Positions 15,272-23,498 of a DNA stretch of 29,720 nucleotides are shown piece after piece. The notes under the pieces were generated by a model. It was given only the letters and a program-made list of their open reading frames with translations. It was not told the origin of the DNA and searched no databases. A program made the position numbers and the translations under genes. Each line of letters starts with the position of its first letter. Within the stretch, counting starts at the first letter, position 1. Source of the stretch: Undibacterium sp. (lineage in GTDB: Bacteria; Pseudomonadota; Gammaproteobacteria; Burkholderiales; Burkholderiaceae); contig JACMRF010000060.1 of NCBI GenBank assembly GCA_014376575.1, positions 1-29,720 on the forward strand. Reading direction: 5' to 3'.

Positions 15272-16260
15272 TGAATGGCCAACTTCCTAAAGTAGCTTTT
15301 ATTTTAGTCTGTTGGAACAACCAAGATCTATTAGTAGAATGCGTGGAAACAATTGCGGCTCAGAATTATACTAACCATGTCACTATTATGATCGACAACG
15401 GTTCAAAGGATGATTCGGTGTCTCTTGTCCGCGAGGGGTATCCTTGGGTTGAGGTGATTGAGGCTGGCGTAAACCTTGGCTTTGCAAAGGGCAACAACCA
15501 CGCGATCGCGCATGTACTGCAACATCATCCTGATATTGCTTACTTAGTTTTTTTGAACACCGATGCTCGCCTTGACAGCGGCTGGCTAAGCACATTGGTA
15601 CTTTTTGCGGAGCAAAAGCCAAAAGGCGCGCTGTTTCAAAGCACTACACTAGATTATTACAATCATGCCGTAGTTGATTCAACACACATATACATTTCAC
15701 ATAATGGCAGCGGTACGCAAGCATCATGGCGTACGCCATTTATGGGCTTTAAGGGCCCCCGCAAGGTATTTGGCGTTAATGCCGCTGCCGCAATGATTAG
15801 TCGCAGTTTTGTGGATGCTCAGCCGTTTGCAAACTTGTTTGATGAAACAATGTTTATGTATTTGGAAGACGTAGATCTATCGGCTCGGGCGACGGTAATA
15901 GGATGGGATAATTATCTTGTACCCGGTACGTTTGCGTATCACATGGGGTCGGCAAGTTCTGGTAAAAAGCCAGGATTTTCTTTGTACATGACTTATAGAA
16001 ACAATCTTGCGTTGTTAGCCAAAAATATCCCATTACCTATGCTTATTCGGATGGGGCCAGACATGGTAAGATCTGATTATCACACCATCCGTCATCTCAG
16101 GCGCATTGGCCAAGCAGACGTTGTGCCAAAGCTGATAAAAGGTAGATTCATTGGCCTGGTGCGTCTTCCACTCTATACGTCCTCAATTATTCGTATGCAT
16201 ACGTACCGTAAATCGGTTTGTAAATCGTACCTCTGGCAGTTGATGCATCATGGCGAGTAA
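15271..16260 (+). CDS. GT2-family glycosyltransferase (rhamnosyltransferase-like)
   Basis: 329 residues. FILVCWNNQDLL (10-21), MIDNGSKDDS (40-49), GFAKGNN (70-76) and FLNTDAR (94-100) form the donor-binding GT-A core, and MYLEDVDLSARA followed by a conserved histidine (AYHMGS) is the WbbL-like acceptor-side signature. The same layout as the GT2 at 1445-2470, including the final basic, aromatic C-terminal segment that probably sits on the membrane surface. Rhamnose is a reasonable donor given the rml genes in the window, but not shown. It is the last plus-strand gene before a convergent pair; its stop codon and the opposing stop fall inside one palindrome. Confidence 0.9.
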   Translation: MNGQLPKVAFILVCWNNQDLLVECVETIAAQNYTNHVTIMIDNGSKDDSVSLVREGYPWVEVIEAGVNLGFAKGNNHAIAHVLQHHPDIAYLVFLNTDARLDSGWLSTLVLFAEQKPKGALFQSTTLDYYNHAVVDSTHIYISHNGSGTQASWRTPFMGFKGPRKVFGVNAAAAMISRSFVDAQPFANLFDETMFMYLEDVDLSARATVIGWDNYLVPGTFAYHMGSASSGKKPGFSLYMTYRNNLALLAKNIPLPMLIRMGPDMVRSDYHTIRHLRRIGQADVVPKLIKGRFIGLVRLPLYTSSIIRMHTYRKSVCKSYLWQLMHHGE

Positions 16261-16269
16261 GCGCTTACT
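16256..16269. terminator. Palindrome spanning both stop codons of a convergent gene pair
   Basis: AGTAAGCGCTTACT is a perfect 14-bp palindrome. It holds TAA of the plus gene (16258-16260) and, symmetrically, TAA of the minus gene (16267-16265). A stem of only five pairs with a GCGC loop and no T-run makes it a poor terminator; it is listed as the only symmetric element at this junction. Confidence 0.25.
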
Positions 16270-19108
16270 GCGAAGTGATAAGTGGTCCGTACGGGATAGA
16301 ATTAATTAACTGTTGAGTCACAACCATGCTTGGGGCGTACAGAGCATTATAGGTTTTTATGTTCGGTATTCCTGCCTTCTTGCCATTGTCGATGCCATAA
16401 ATACCGGGTGCGCCTGTTTCAACCGATTTGGTTGCAACACTACCGGTGTTGAGCAGGCTCAAAAAATCTGGACTCAATGGTGTCGGAACAATCGGTGTTG
16501 AGCTGCCAACCCAAGAGCTTGTAAGGGAAGGCGGTATGAGGTGCTTTTTACCACCTTCAAGGAGATATAGAGTGCCAGCACTGGAGTCAGATGCGAGGTA
16601 ACCTTGCCAGCTACTACCGAGATTTGCGGTGAGTATGTTTGTATTTACGAGCGTAACCGGTTGGCTAGACAAGCCAGCATTAAACAAGTGGTCTAGTGCG
16701 CTGATCGGTAAGAACTTACCTGCATCTACTAAGTAAATCGTTGCCACAGTAATATCGGAGGATCGTGCGTATTGACTTAGATCATTACCTCTGACTATGA
16801 ACTTCAATACATCGGCCGAATGCGGCTGTAATGCATCGGTTAATCCCCACAATTTAGCTATCGTTGGATTGGTCGTCGCATGGTAGACGCCGGCATCAGT
16901 TAATACGTAGTAATTCCCGGCCTTGAAATTGGGGGTTAGTTCGCCGCCTTCTGCATAGTTTGCCAACAATGTTGCAGTGACAGGGACAAATTCGGCTGCA
17001 CCAATTGCGGTTGCCATCGCTGTAGTGACAGTGAAACGAGTGTTTTGATCTAATAGATAATTAATCCCACCGTTACTGACGAATGTGGAAATTGGAGTGC
17101 CAAGTGGCATAGCGGCAACATCCTCTGGACTTAAAACGCAAACGTTACCAGCACTATTCTTAATCAGGCTAAGAATGTTAAGTGAGCCTATTGCACGCCT
17201 AACACCATTATCTAGGACATAGATTCCAGCGGAACCTTGTGCTTGGATCAATCCCTGGGTACAGCTAATGGGTTCTTTGGCCTGTCCGAACAACGCTAAT
17301 CCAGCTGGACTTATGGCAAATCCATAACCAGCAACTCCGAAAGTGGCCGTAGTTGCATGCGTACCACTACTGATGTAGTACTGCTTACTTGCATCGGTAT
17401 TGTTGTATGCAAAGCGCGTTGTTACCGCAGAACCATTCGGTATTTGAGCAAGTTCTGAATCGCTAAATTGGGTTACAGTTGAGGCGGCATCGGACGAATA
17501 TGCCATAAGTAAGCCCAGTGAAGCTATGCCATGCTTAGTCCCTCCATCAACAAGATAAATAGTTGCTCCAGGCCCCTTGGCGAACTTAGAAGCATAACCT
17601 CCAGTCGGCAGAATACTGGCAAGTACACTGCTTATGGTGGTTACGGTTGTCCTCGGGTAGAGGGCTGCTATTGAATTATCCAAAGACAGCAACTTGCCCA
17701 TACTAAGCACATATTGGGATGTACCATCTTGAGCTTGGTTTGAACTGAGGCCAGTGCCTGATGTAAGTGTGCTAAGCAAGTCGGTCGTTACCATATTCAC
17801 AGCTGAACGACCAGCCCATGTTTGAAACGTGTCGGGATTTGCAAATGGACGGCGCGTTCCACCGTCAACTGTAAAAATCGCACCAGCATTAGGCGCGGTA
17901 ACAAACTCCGATAGGCCTCCTAGCCGTTTGGTGTAGGCTATAAGTTCGATGCCAATGTCAGATGCAGCTGCAGGATTGTACCCCCAGTTCGCTGCCATAT
18001 TGGAGAGCGAATCGTACGTACCACCACCATCAGCTAAGAAATAAAGAGCGCTGTTGTATGGATTGTGCGCTAATCGCGTAAGTACGCTGCGCGTCGGGAA
18101 TACATTTATAGAAGCACTGTCCATCACTGTTACCGGGAGGTTATTTAATCCCCATGCATTAAGCACATCTAGACTAGCTATTGGTTGTTTCTGGTTGCCG
18201 TACAGCACGTAGATAGTGGCACTAGAGCTGGATTTTATTAAACTAACTCCACCCGTTGTGGATCCAAACCAGTCATAGAACATTCGCCAAAAATTGCGGT
18301 TGCCATAGGCGCTACACGAGTCACCGGTGCCATATAGATTTGCCAAAGCTGCTGTATTTGGCTGGTAGGGGGTGTAATTATAAAGGCCGGCAGTAGCCTG
18401 GTTTTCCAAGTATAAGCTTGAGCTGCCACAAGTAGACGATGGATTGTATAGAATGTTGTTGTTTCGGCCGGCAATGTAGTTAAATTGACTAGCGTCACGG
18501 GCATACTTGCGGTAGATCCGACCTGCATTGTAGACCTGGTTAAAAAAACCGTAATATGCGCTATCGCAAGCGGCTGTATCTGGACAGCCGAATCCTGTAG
18601 CTGATTGATACTGAATACTCCACGGCCAATCATCGGTTACTAAGCCCTGTTCCTTTTGTAGCAGCACCAATAACACTTGGGGGTTGATGCCACAAGCGTG
18701 GGCAACATCATAGATTATCTGGGCGCTGCCCTTAACACCACCATCATAAACGCCACACAGCCCTGCTTCTGCGCCTCGACTTGGTGTACTCATACTGTAA
18801 TCCTTTAGACATGTGTACGGTGCTGAGTAACCTTTAGATGCGCCGTATTGCGCTCTGGTAGTTGAGCCTGAATATATCTGACTACCATTCGTGTCGCAAG
18901 TAGGCACTTTAGCGTTTAAGAAAGCCTGAATTTGGCCAACTGACATTGTTTCTGGGTTAAAGAAAATTCCATCATTGATAATATTGCCAGCCTTAAAATC
19001 ACTTGATACCGCAGCAGAAACCGGCTGGGTAGGCGCTACAAGAGTTATAAGCGCGCTGACAAGGGACAATAATAAAAAACCCGATACAGTAACACGTAGA
19101 CGCATCAT
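16265..19108 (-). CDS. Secreted lysozyme-like protein with about twelve 55-residue wall- or surface-type repeats
   Basis: 947 residues. Signal peptide at 1-32 ending PVSAA. Residues about 35-285 form a cysteine-containing domain with IQAFLNAKVPTC, then a lytic-transglycosylase-like helix pair around VLLVLLQKEQGLV (145-157), where E153 sits at the place of a catalytic glutamate, and FWRMFYDWFG at 273-282. From residue 299 the chain is about twelve degenerate repeats with starts near 299, 355, 411, 466, 517, 577, 629, 683, 733, 791, 847 and 903, each opening like IYLVDGGTKHGIAS and closing with a Val-rich strand and small helix. Such repeats probably bind wall or a host surface. Its ATG overlaps the stop of the small partner gene upstream. 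Peptidoglycan cleavage is inference; the remote-fold reading is moderate. Confidence 0.82.
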   Translation of the reverse strand: MMRLRVTVSGFLLLSLVSALITLVAPTQPVSAAVSSDFKAGNIINDGIFFNPETMSVGQIQAFLNAKVPTCDTNGSQIYSGSTTRAQYGASKGYSAPYTCLKDYSMSTPSRGAEAGLCGVYDGGVKGSAQIIYDVAHACGINPQVLLVLLQKEQGLVTDDWPWSIQYQSATGFGCPDTAACDSAYYGFFNQVYNAGRIYRKYARDASQFNYIAGRNNNILYNPSSTCGSSSLYLENQATAGLYNYTPYQPNTAALANLYGTGDSCSAYGNRNFWRMFYDWFGSTTGGVSLIKSSSSATIYVLYGNQKQPIASLDVLNAWGLNNLPVTVMDSASINVFPTRSVLTRLAHNPYNSALYFLADGGGTYDSLSNMAANWGYNPAAASDIGIELIAYTKRLGGLSEFVTAPNAGAIFTVDGGTRRPFANPDTFQTWAGRSAVNMVTTDLLSTLTSGTGLSSNQAQDGTSQYVLSMGKLLSLDNSIAALYPRTTVTTISSVLASILPTGGYASKFAKGPGATIYLVDGGTKHGIASLGLLMAYSSDAASTVTQFSDSELAQIPNGSAVTTRFAYNNTDASKQYYISSGTHATTATFGVAGYGFAISPAGLALFGQAKEPISCTQGLIQAQGSAGIYVLDNGVRRAIGSLNILSLIKNSAGNVCVLSPEDVAAMPLGTPISTFVSNGGINYLLDQNTRFTVTTAMATAIGAAEFVPVTATLLANYAEGGELTPNFKAGNYYVLTDAGVYHATTNPTIAKLWGLTDALQPHSADVLKFIVRGNDLSQYARSSDITVATIYLVDAGKFLPISALDHLFNAGLSSQPVTLVNTNILTANLGSSWQGYLASDSSAGTLYLLEGGKKHLIPPSLTSSWVGSSTPIVPTPLSPDFLSLLNTGSVATKSVETGAPGIYGIDNGKKAGIPNIKTYNALYAPSMVVTQQLINSIPYGPLITSQ

Positions 19109-19644
19109 TTAATAGTTACCAGTTTGCTTGTGGTTGAACCAGTGGCATTTGGTGAACTATATCCTACTATAATTTGCCATGTGCCTTTGACGCTAAACTG
19201 CGAAACAGGTATGTCTATGGTCTGACATTGCGTGTTCGTTGCGCTGGAGGTAGCAGGTCCGCTCTGAGTAACTGTTGGTGCATCAGATTTGGTAAACGTA
19301 ACAGTGCATGTTCCGCTATCTTCAAATACATTGGAAATGTAGGCACGAACCTCGAACGAATTATCATACTGAGAACTGTCGACTATAACTATTGATGCTT
19401 TCGTAGTGCTTGCTTGAGGAGTAGCGTTTAATTGGTCACGAGATACATTGCTATTTTTTTGGCCATTAGCTGCTGCTTTCTCTTCTGCAGTGGGAGCTGT
19501 ATACTGCACATCGTTTATGCCGCGAGGTGGCGCAGGCTTAGCGGACTGGTTCTGCACCGGTTTCAAATTGATATAGGAAATGAGCCCTATAATTAAGAGG
19601 CCAAAAATGAGTGCTAGAGCTAACAGTAATTTTTTGTTTTTCAT
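19105..19644 (-). CDS. Small membrane-anchored extracellular protein, partner of the lysozyme-like protein
   Basis: 179 residues. A Lys-rich start is followed by one hydrophobic helix at about 6-26 with no cleavage-site character, then a Pro/Ala/Gln/Asn-rich linker to about residue 80 and a compact beta-rich domain (SIVIVDSSQYD to the end) with two cysteines near 117 and 139 that could form a disulphide. The beta domain looks Ig-like, ending in WQIIVGYSS and TSKLVTIK strands. No enzyme motif is seen. Translation is coupled to the downstream gene through an ATGA overlap at 19105-19108, so the two proteins probably work together at the cell surface. I do not recognise the family. Confidence 0.75.
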   Translation of the reverse strand: MKNKKLLLALALIFGLLIIGLISYINLKPVQNQSAKPAPPRGINDVQYTAPTAEEKAAANGQKNSNVSRDQLNATPQASTTKASIVIVDSSQYDNSFEVRAYISNVFEDSGTCTVTFTKSDAPTVTQSGPATSSATNTQCQTIDIPVSQFSVKGTWQIIVGYSSPNATGSTTSKLVTIK

Positions 19645-19774
19645 ATGTTTGTTGTGCTAATACGCGTGCTTATTATAACGCTTGTTCTTAGTTGATGCAA
19701 ATAGTTATTAACAAATCGCCTCTTATCAAATCTTACACTTTCTCGTATGCTAGTAAAAAGGATTAACTACACGC
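19645..19774. promoter_or_regulatory. Divergent promoter region, the longest gene-free stretch
   Basis: Minus strand: TTGCAT (19700-19695), 17 bases, then a perfect TATAAT (19677-19672), giving a predicted leader of about 20 bases before the ATG at 19644. Plus strand: TATGCTAGTAA (19747-19757 region) repeats the extended -10 seen upstream of the exported-protein gene, but an AAAGGA run at about 19756-19761 lies so near it that it could not be both transcribed and used; the plus start point is therefore uncertain. Confidence 0.5.
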
Positions 19775-21121
19775 ATGACATCACTTCGCAGCTTCTGGAA
19801 GCATCACAAGAGCGGCACTGTCACTATCGGAGGAGCGCTGATTGTAATTGCAGTTGCGACGGCAATATTTGCACTTCGCTATAAGCCAGCGTTCACTATA
19901 GCCAATTTTTATGCCGAAGATGGACGCGTATTTACTGACAATGTTCTGCATAAAGGTGTGCTGCAGGCACTAACCAGCGGTTTTAACGGCTATTTGGTCG
20001 TGGGTCAATACTTGCTGCTCGAGGTTGTGGTTCTGATTTACCATTTGTTTGGGCTGCAGTTTTACCAGCTGCCTTTAGTTATCGCCGCGGTCTCCTGCCT
20101 CTTTTTGGGTCTAACCGTTTCTTTACCATATCTGTTATTCCGCAAACAACTAGGTACTCCACTCTCAGTGGCTACGGTACTTATAACCGCCTTTGTACCA
20201 ATGCCTACATTTGACTATGCAGTGATAGGCACGATAGGCAATCTGAAATTCGCATTTTTGTATTGGGCTGTGCTGCTTATTGTATATCGTAATATGCACT
20301 GGCGTGAGCTTAGAAAAGTCGCAGCTGTCGACTTGTTGTTACTTATTTGTGTGTTTACTAATGCACCAGTAGTATTAGTGTTACCATTTATACTCGTGCC
20401 CTATTTTCACCCTGTTGTGAACGCCGTGCGAAACAAAAAACTATCATTGCTGATTAAGCCAACTTATACCAGTGCCGTGGCTGTAATCATCATAGCTTTT
20501 ATATATCTTGGCAGTGTGTATCTGCTGGGTATCCCTAAATTACCAGGATATTTAGACACGCCGTTCATGGTAGGAGCCACCCTGAAAATTGCGTACCGAG
20601 TAACGTTGTATGGATTTATGGCACCTGTCACAAGTTCCATGCGCGATCTGCTAACACTAGCATTGCTTGCTGTAATTGCATTGCGGGGTGTGTGGCGCAA
20701 GGAAAGCCGGTTTGTCACCGTACTGGGGCTCTGGGCTATCTTTGTGGCCACCGCTGGCTTCGTAGTCAATAGGCCCGGTATCAGTAGCTACTACCTATCA
20801 TATAGATCAGGACCCGACCAATTTTTCTATGCTCAAACACTCGTATTCATATTTTTAGTAATGTGGCTTTTGCATAATGCAGCTGCTCATTGGCACCAGA
20901 AACAGATTGCTATCCTTGCAGCCATTGTAGCTTTATTTTTGTGGTGGTCCGTGCCGTACAGCGGATCTTTTGGTAAAAATAAAATCATCTATCAGGACTT
21001 GGGCAGTGCTAAGGCGGATGTTGCCAAAGCTTGCAGTGTGCCAGGTAAGAATGTAACCATGCAGATATATCCAGCCGCCGCCTGGCAATGGTCACTCGAG
21101 CGTGATATTGCTTGCAAATAG
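19775..21121 (+). CDS. Polytopic membrane protein, GT-C glycosyltransferase-like
   Basis: 448 residues with about ten hydrophobic helices. The first helix (about 17-36) is followed by an outward-facing loop with an acidic pair, NFYAEDGRVF (44-53), and then paired helices; a short soluble tail ends the protein. An acidic motif in the first external loop and many helices are what polyprenyl-phosphate-sugar-dependent GT-C transferases show, so transfer of a sugar to the exported glycan or to a lipid outside the membrane is the best guess. I do not recognise a named family, and a transporter cannot be excluded. It converges on the next membrane protein with seven bases between the stops. Confidence 0.65.
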   Translation: MTSLRSFWKHHKSGTVTIGGALIVIAVATAIFALRYKPAFTIANFYAEDGRVFTDNVLHKGVLQALTSGFNGYLVVGQYLLLEVVVLIYHLFGLQFYQLPLVIAAVSCLFLGLTVSLPYLLFRKQLGTPLSVATVLITAFVPMPTFDYAVIGTIGNLKFAFLYWAVLLIVYRNMHWRELRKVAAVDLLLLICVFTNAPVVLVLPFILVPYFHPVVNAVRNKKLSLLIKPTYTSAVAVIIIAFIYLGSVYLLGIPKLPGYLDTPFMVGATLKIAYRVTLYGFMAPVTSSMRDLLTLALLAVIALRGVWRKESRFVTVLGLWAIFVATAGFVVNRPGISSYYLSYRSGPDQFFYAQTLVFIFLVMWLLHNAAAHWHQKQIAILAAIVALFLWWSVPYSGSFGKNKIIYQDLGSAKADVAKACSVPGKNVTMQIYPAAAWQWSLERDIACK

Positions 21122-21128
21122 CAAAGCA

Positions 21129-22847
21129 TTAAGGATGAATGAGAAAGTATGAATACTGGGCGAGTGAGCCGTCCGTAAAAGTTCCCAGAGACAAATCACT
21201 CACAAAAACCCCTGGCTCAGTAACTGTAAACTCATACTGTGGGCGTAGCTGCTCGGCCGCGACGTTAAAGGCCACAAAAGATAGCTTGTCACTACTCGAT
21301 TTAGACATAATGCGAGAGCTATACGACTTGCCAGTTAACTGATCAGTAAGCACAACAATTCGACCCTTGCCAGGCTGTGGATTAGCAATAGGGATAAGAA
21401 CAGATTTAATCGGAGCTGATTGGCGATTATTAAGAGTGAGAGACAAACCTGACCGCAGTTGATGCGTAAACGACGTATATTTGATAGATTTGTCATAATT
21501 TGTTTTGTCACAGCTGCCATATGTGCCGTTCTCGTAATACCAGCCATAGCCCGGTGCACCATTCGGCGTTACTCCCCATGACGGTGTTGGTGCTATGGGA
21601 ATACATGTAGCAGTATTAGTGCGTAAATCAGGGCGATAGGCATCCAAGTTTATATACAGATTGTTGCCGTGCACATCAATAGTTCTGAATTCGGCTACTG
21701 CGAGCAAAGCAACAATCGCTAGCGTGCCAATAGTCAAAACTTGGCTGCTCACCATTTTTTTACCTTGAAGAATTTGGCGGGCATACTGCAAAGCGATGCA
21801 AATAAATAAGATGATAAAAAAGTAGATCAACACTTCTCGCTGTAGTTTCATTTGATCTACATACAGCGTTTTGTATGCAGTCCTCAGTGAGACACTAGGA
21901 GCATCAGGAGAGTAAATGCCCGTGTAAGCAATTAGTAGGAGAGTTATAGATAGTAACGCAGCTTTTATATAGCCCAAAGCGTTTTTTACACACCACGCTA
22001 GTATCAGTACCAGTAATAAACCTGCTAGTACAAAAGCAATGTTGTAAGGTTGAATACGAAATAACTTTAGAAATATAAGCCCGATATATATAAGCACATT
22101 GATACCCTTAGTGATGAGGCCGACATGCACTTGAACCGGTAAATTGTGGAAATAACTTGAGGTGAAAAAGAGAGCGGTTTGTAAGGTTATAGCAAAAATC
22201 AGTATAGATCCTAAAAGATATTCCTTCAATCTAATTGTGCGGTATAGCACAAGCGGCGCTAAAACTAGGGAAGGTTTTGTGAGACAAACTGATACCGCAA
22301 ACACAACGTATAGAACTTCTTGCCATTCTGCTGAAAATCGTTTTGAACGAAGTGATATGAGCATTATAGGCACAAACCCGACGTACCAAACATTAATAAA
22401 ACTAAATGAGCTAATGTGGTAAAAAGTCATCAGCGTAAGCACGGAGCACGCTATTCTAAGATAATCGTTTTTGATAATGTCACGGTTGGACTGGTGAGCT
22501 ATAAAACTAAGGCAACAGACGGTATACGCGATTACTGCAGCTCGAAAAAAGTAATCAATATATTGCAGTGGCAGCCCAAGCCAAACGTAGCCGTATGCAA
22601 GTATTTTTGGCAAAAAGTTAAAATACCCGGCAATACCGGTATAGAAAAAGCCCTGCCAACTATTAGCAACAGCGCCATGCACGTATTCGTAAAATGCTTC
22701 TGCCCAACTATCACCCGTACTTACAAAACGGAATTGGAACAGCGCAAGGTACAGTAAACATAACACACCGGCGGCGGCAACAGGATGCTTGGAGAACCAG
22801 AGTAAAATAGATTGCAGCCGCTGTATCGCACTATGCACACAGTTCAT
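21129..22847 (-). CDS. Polytopic membrane protein with C-terminal extracellular domain, GT-C-like
   Basis: 572 residues. About ten membrane helices cover residues 25-385. After the first helix comes STGDSWAEAFYEY (43-55), an external-loop acidic segment resembling the AEDG site of the convergent neighbour. Residues about 395-572 form a soluble, cysteine-containing domain (TATCIPI, YGSCDKT) with several beta strands, predicted outside the cell. This layout, a helical bundle plus a beta-rich outer domain, is common among GT-C enzymes that decorate surface glycans or lipids. Family and substrate are not recognised. The ATG at 22847 has no clear Shine-Dalgarno sequence; a TTTACA lies upstream at about 22923-22918 without a good -10. 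Confidence 0.65.
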   Translation of the reverse strand: MNCVHSAIQRLQSILLWFSKHPVAAAGVLCLLYLALFQFRFVSTGDSWAEAFYEYVHGAVANSWQGFFYTGIAGYFNFLPKILAYGYVWLGLPLQYIDYFFRAAVIAYTVCCLSFIAHQSNRDIIKNDYLRIACSVLTLMTFYHISSFSFINVWYVGFVPIMLISLRSKRFSAEWQEVLYVVFAVSVCLTKPSLVLAPLVLYRTIRLKEYLLGSILIFAITLQTALFFTSSYFHNLPVQVHVGLITKGINVLIYIGLIFLKLFRIQPYNIAFVLAGLLLVLILAWCVKNALGYIKAALLSITLLLIAYTGIYSPDAPSVSLRTAYKTLYVDQMKLQREVLIYFFIILFICIALQYARQILQGKKMVSSQVLTIGTLAIVALLAVAEFRTIDVHGNNLYINLDAYRPDLRTNTATCIPIAPTPSWGVTPNGAPGYGWYYENGTYGSCDKTNYDKSIKYTSFTHQLRSGLSLTLNNRQSAPIKSVLIPIANPQPGKGRIVVLTDQLTGKSYSSRIMSKSSSDKLSFVAFNVAAEQLRPQYEFTVTEPGVFVSDLSLGTFTDGSLAQYSYFLIHP

Positions 22848-22901
22848 AATAGGTTTGTGACTCAGATGCAGCCTCGCAGTATGTATTAATTAGTAGCTAT
22901 G

Positions 22902-22929
22902 TTGGTATATAACTATTGTAAACTATAAA
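22902..22929 (+). promoter_or_regulatory. Predicted promoter of the HAD/flippase-kinase pair
   Basis: TTGGTA (22902-22907), 16 bases, TATAAA (22924-22929), then eight bases to the ATG at 22938. The predicted start lies within one or two bases of the ATG, so the mRNA would be nearly leaderless. Moderate matches to both hexamers. Confidence 0.45.
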
Positions 22930-22937
22930 CAACTACT

Positions 22938-23498
22938 ATGATCAAAGCTTTTTTCTTCGACCTTGACGGTACACTCGTGGAAACACATCAGGCGAATTTC
23001 CAGGCCTACCAGCGGGCGCTAGGGGACTTTGGTGTGAAGCTGAAATTTGATAACTTCAAAACGACGATTGGCCAGCAGGCAAGAGATTTTTTGCCGATGT
23101 TGGCGCCAGATTTGAGCGATGAGCAGTTACGGCAAGTTGCTGATCATAAAGCAGTATATTACAAAGTTCTTATGCACACTTCACAGGCTAATGAGCTGCT
23201 AATCAGTTTTATGCGTCAGATGGGCGCTGATCACACGATTGCGTTGGTTACTACAGCTAAACGCCGCAATTTGGATGCTGTACTGCATCACCATGGATTA
23301 GCCGATGACTTCGATGTTATCGTTTGCGCTGAAGATGTAACCCGCTCCAAACCAGACCCTGAAGCCTACCAGTTAGCGCTAAAGCTTACTGGCCTCCAGT
23401 CACATGAAGTCATCGCTTTTGAAGATTCTGTATCGGGTGTCACTGCGGCTGAAGCCTGCGGCATTGCCGTAGTGCAGATTAACGACTTTGCGTTATGA
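22938..23498 (+). CDS. HAD-superfamily phosphatase (phosphoglycolate phosphatase/beta-PGM-like)
   Basis: 186 residues. All four HAD motifs are visible: FFDLDGTLVE (6-15) with nucleophile D8 and acid D10, VTTAKRRN (104-111), the lysine in RSKPDPEAY (K138) and IAFEDSVSGV (159-168) with its acidic pair. A small helical cap sits between motifs I and II (about 16-85). It should dephosphorylate a small phosphorylated metabolite, probably a sugar phosphate, in the cytoplasm. Its stop overlaps the ATG of the flippase-kinase fusion (ATGA at 23495), which makes the two a unit: a kinase-like domain and a phosphatase on the same strand, facing a nucleotidyltransferase on the other strand. Confidence 0.9.
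   Translation: MIKAFFFDLDGTLVETHQANFQAYQRALGDFGVKLKFDNFKTTIGQQARDFLPMLAPDLSDEQLRQVADHKAVYYKVLMHTSQANELLISFMRQMGADHTIALVTTAKRRNLDAVLHHHGLADDFDVIVCAEDVTRSKPDPEAYQLALKLTGLQSHEVIAFEDSVSGVTAAEACGIAVVQINDFAL

Noticed and set aside
21109..21128. Possible terminator hairpin TGCTTGC/GCAAAGCA between the convergent membrane proteins
   Set aside because: The stem is short with a bulge, and no T-run follows on either strand.
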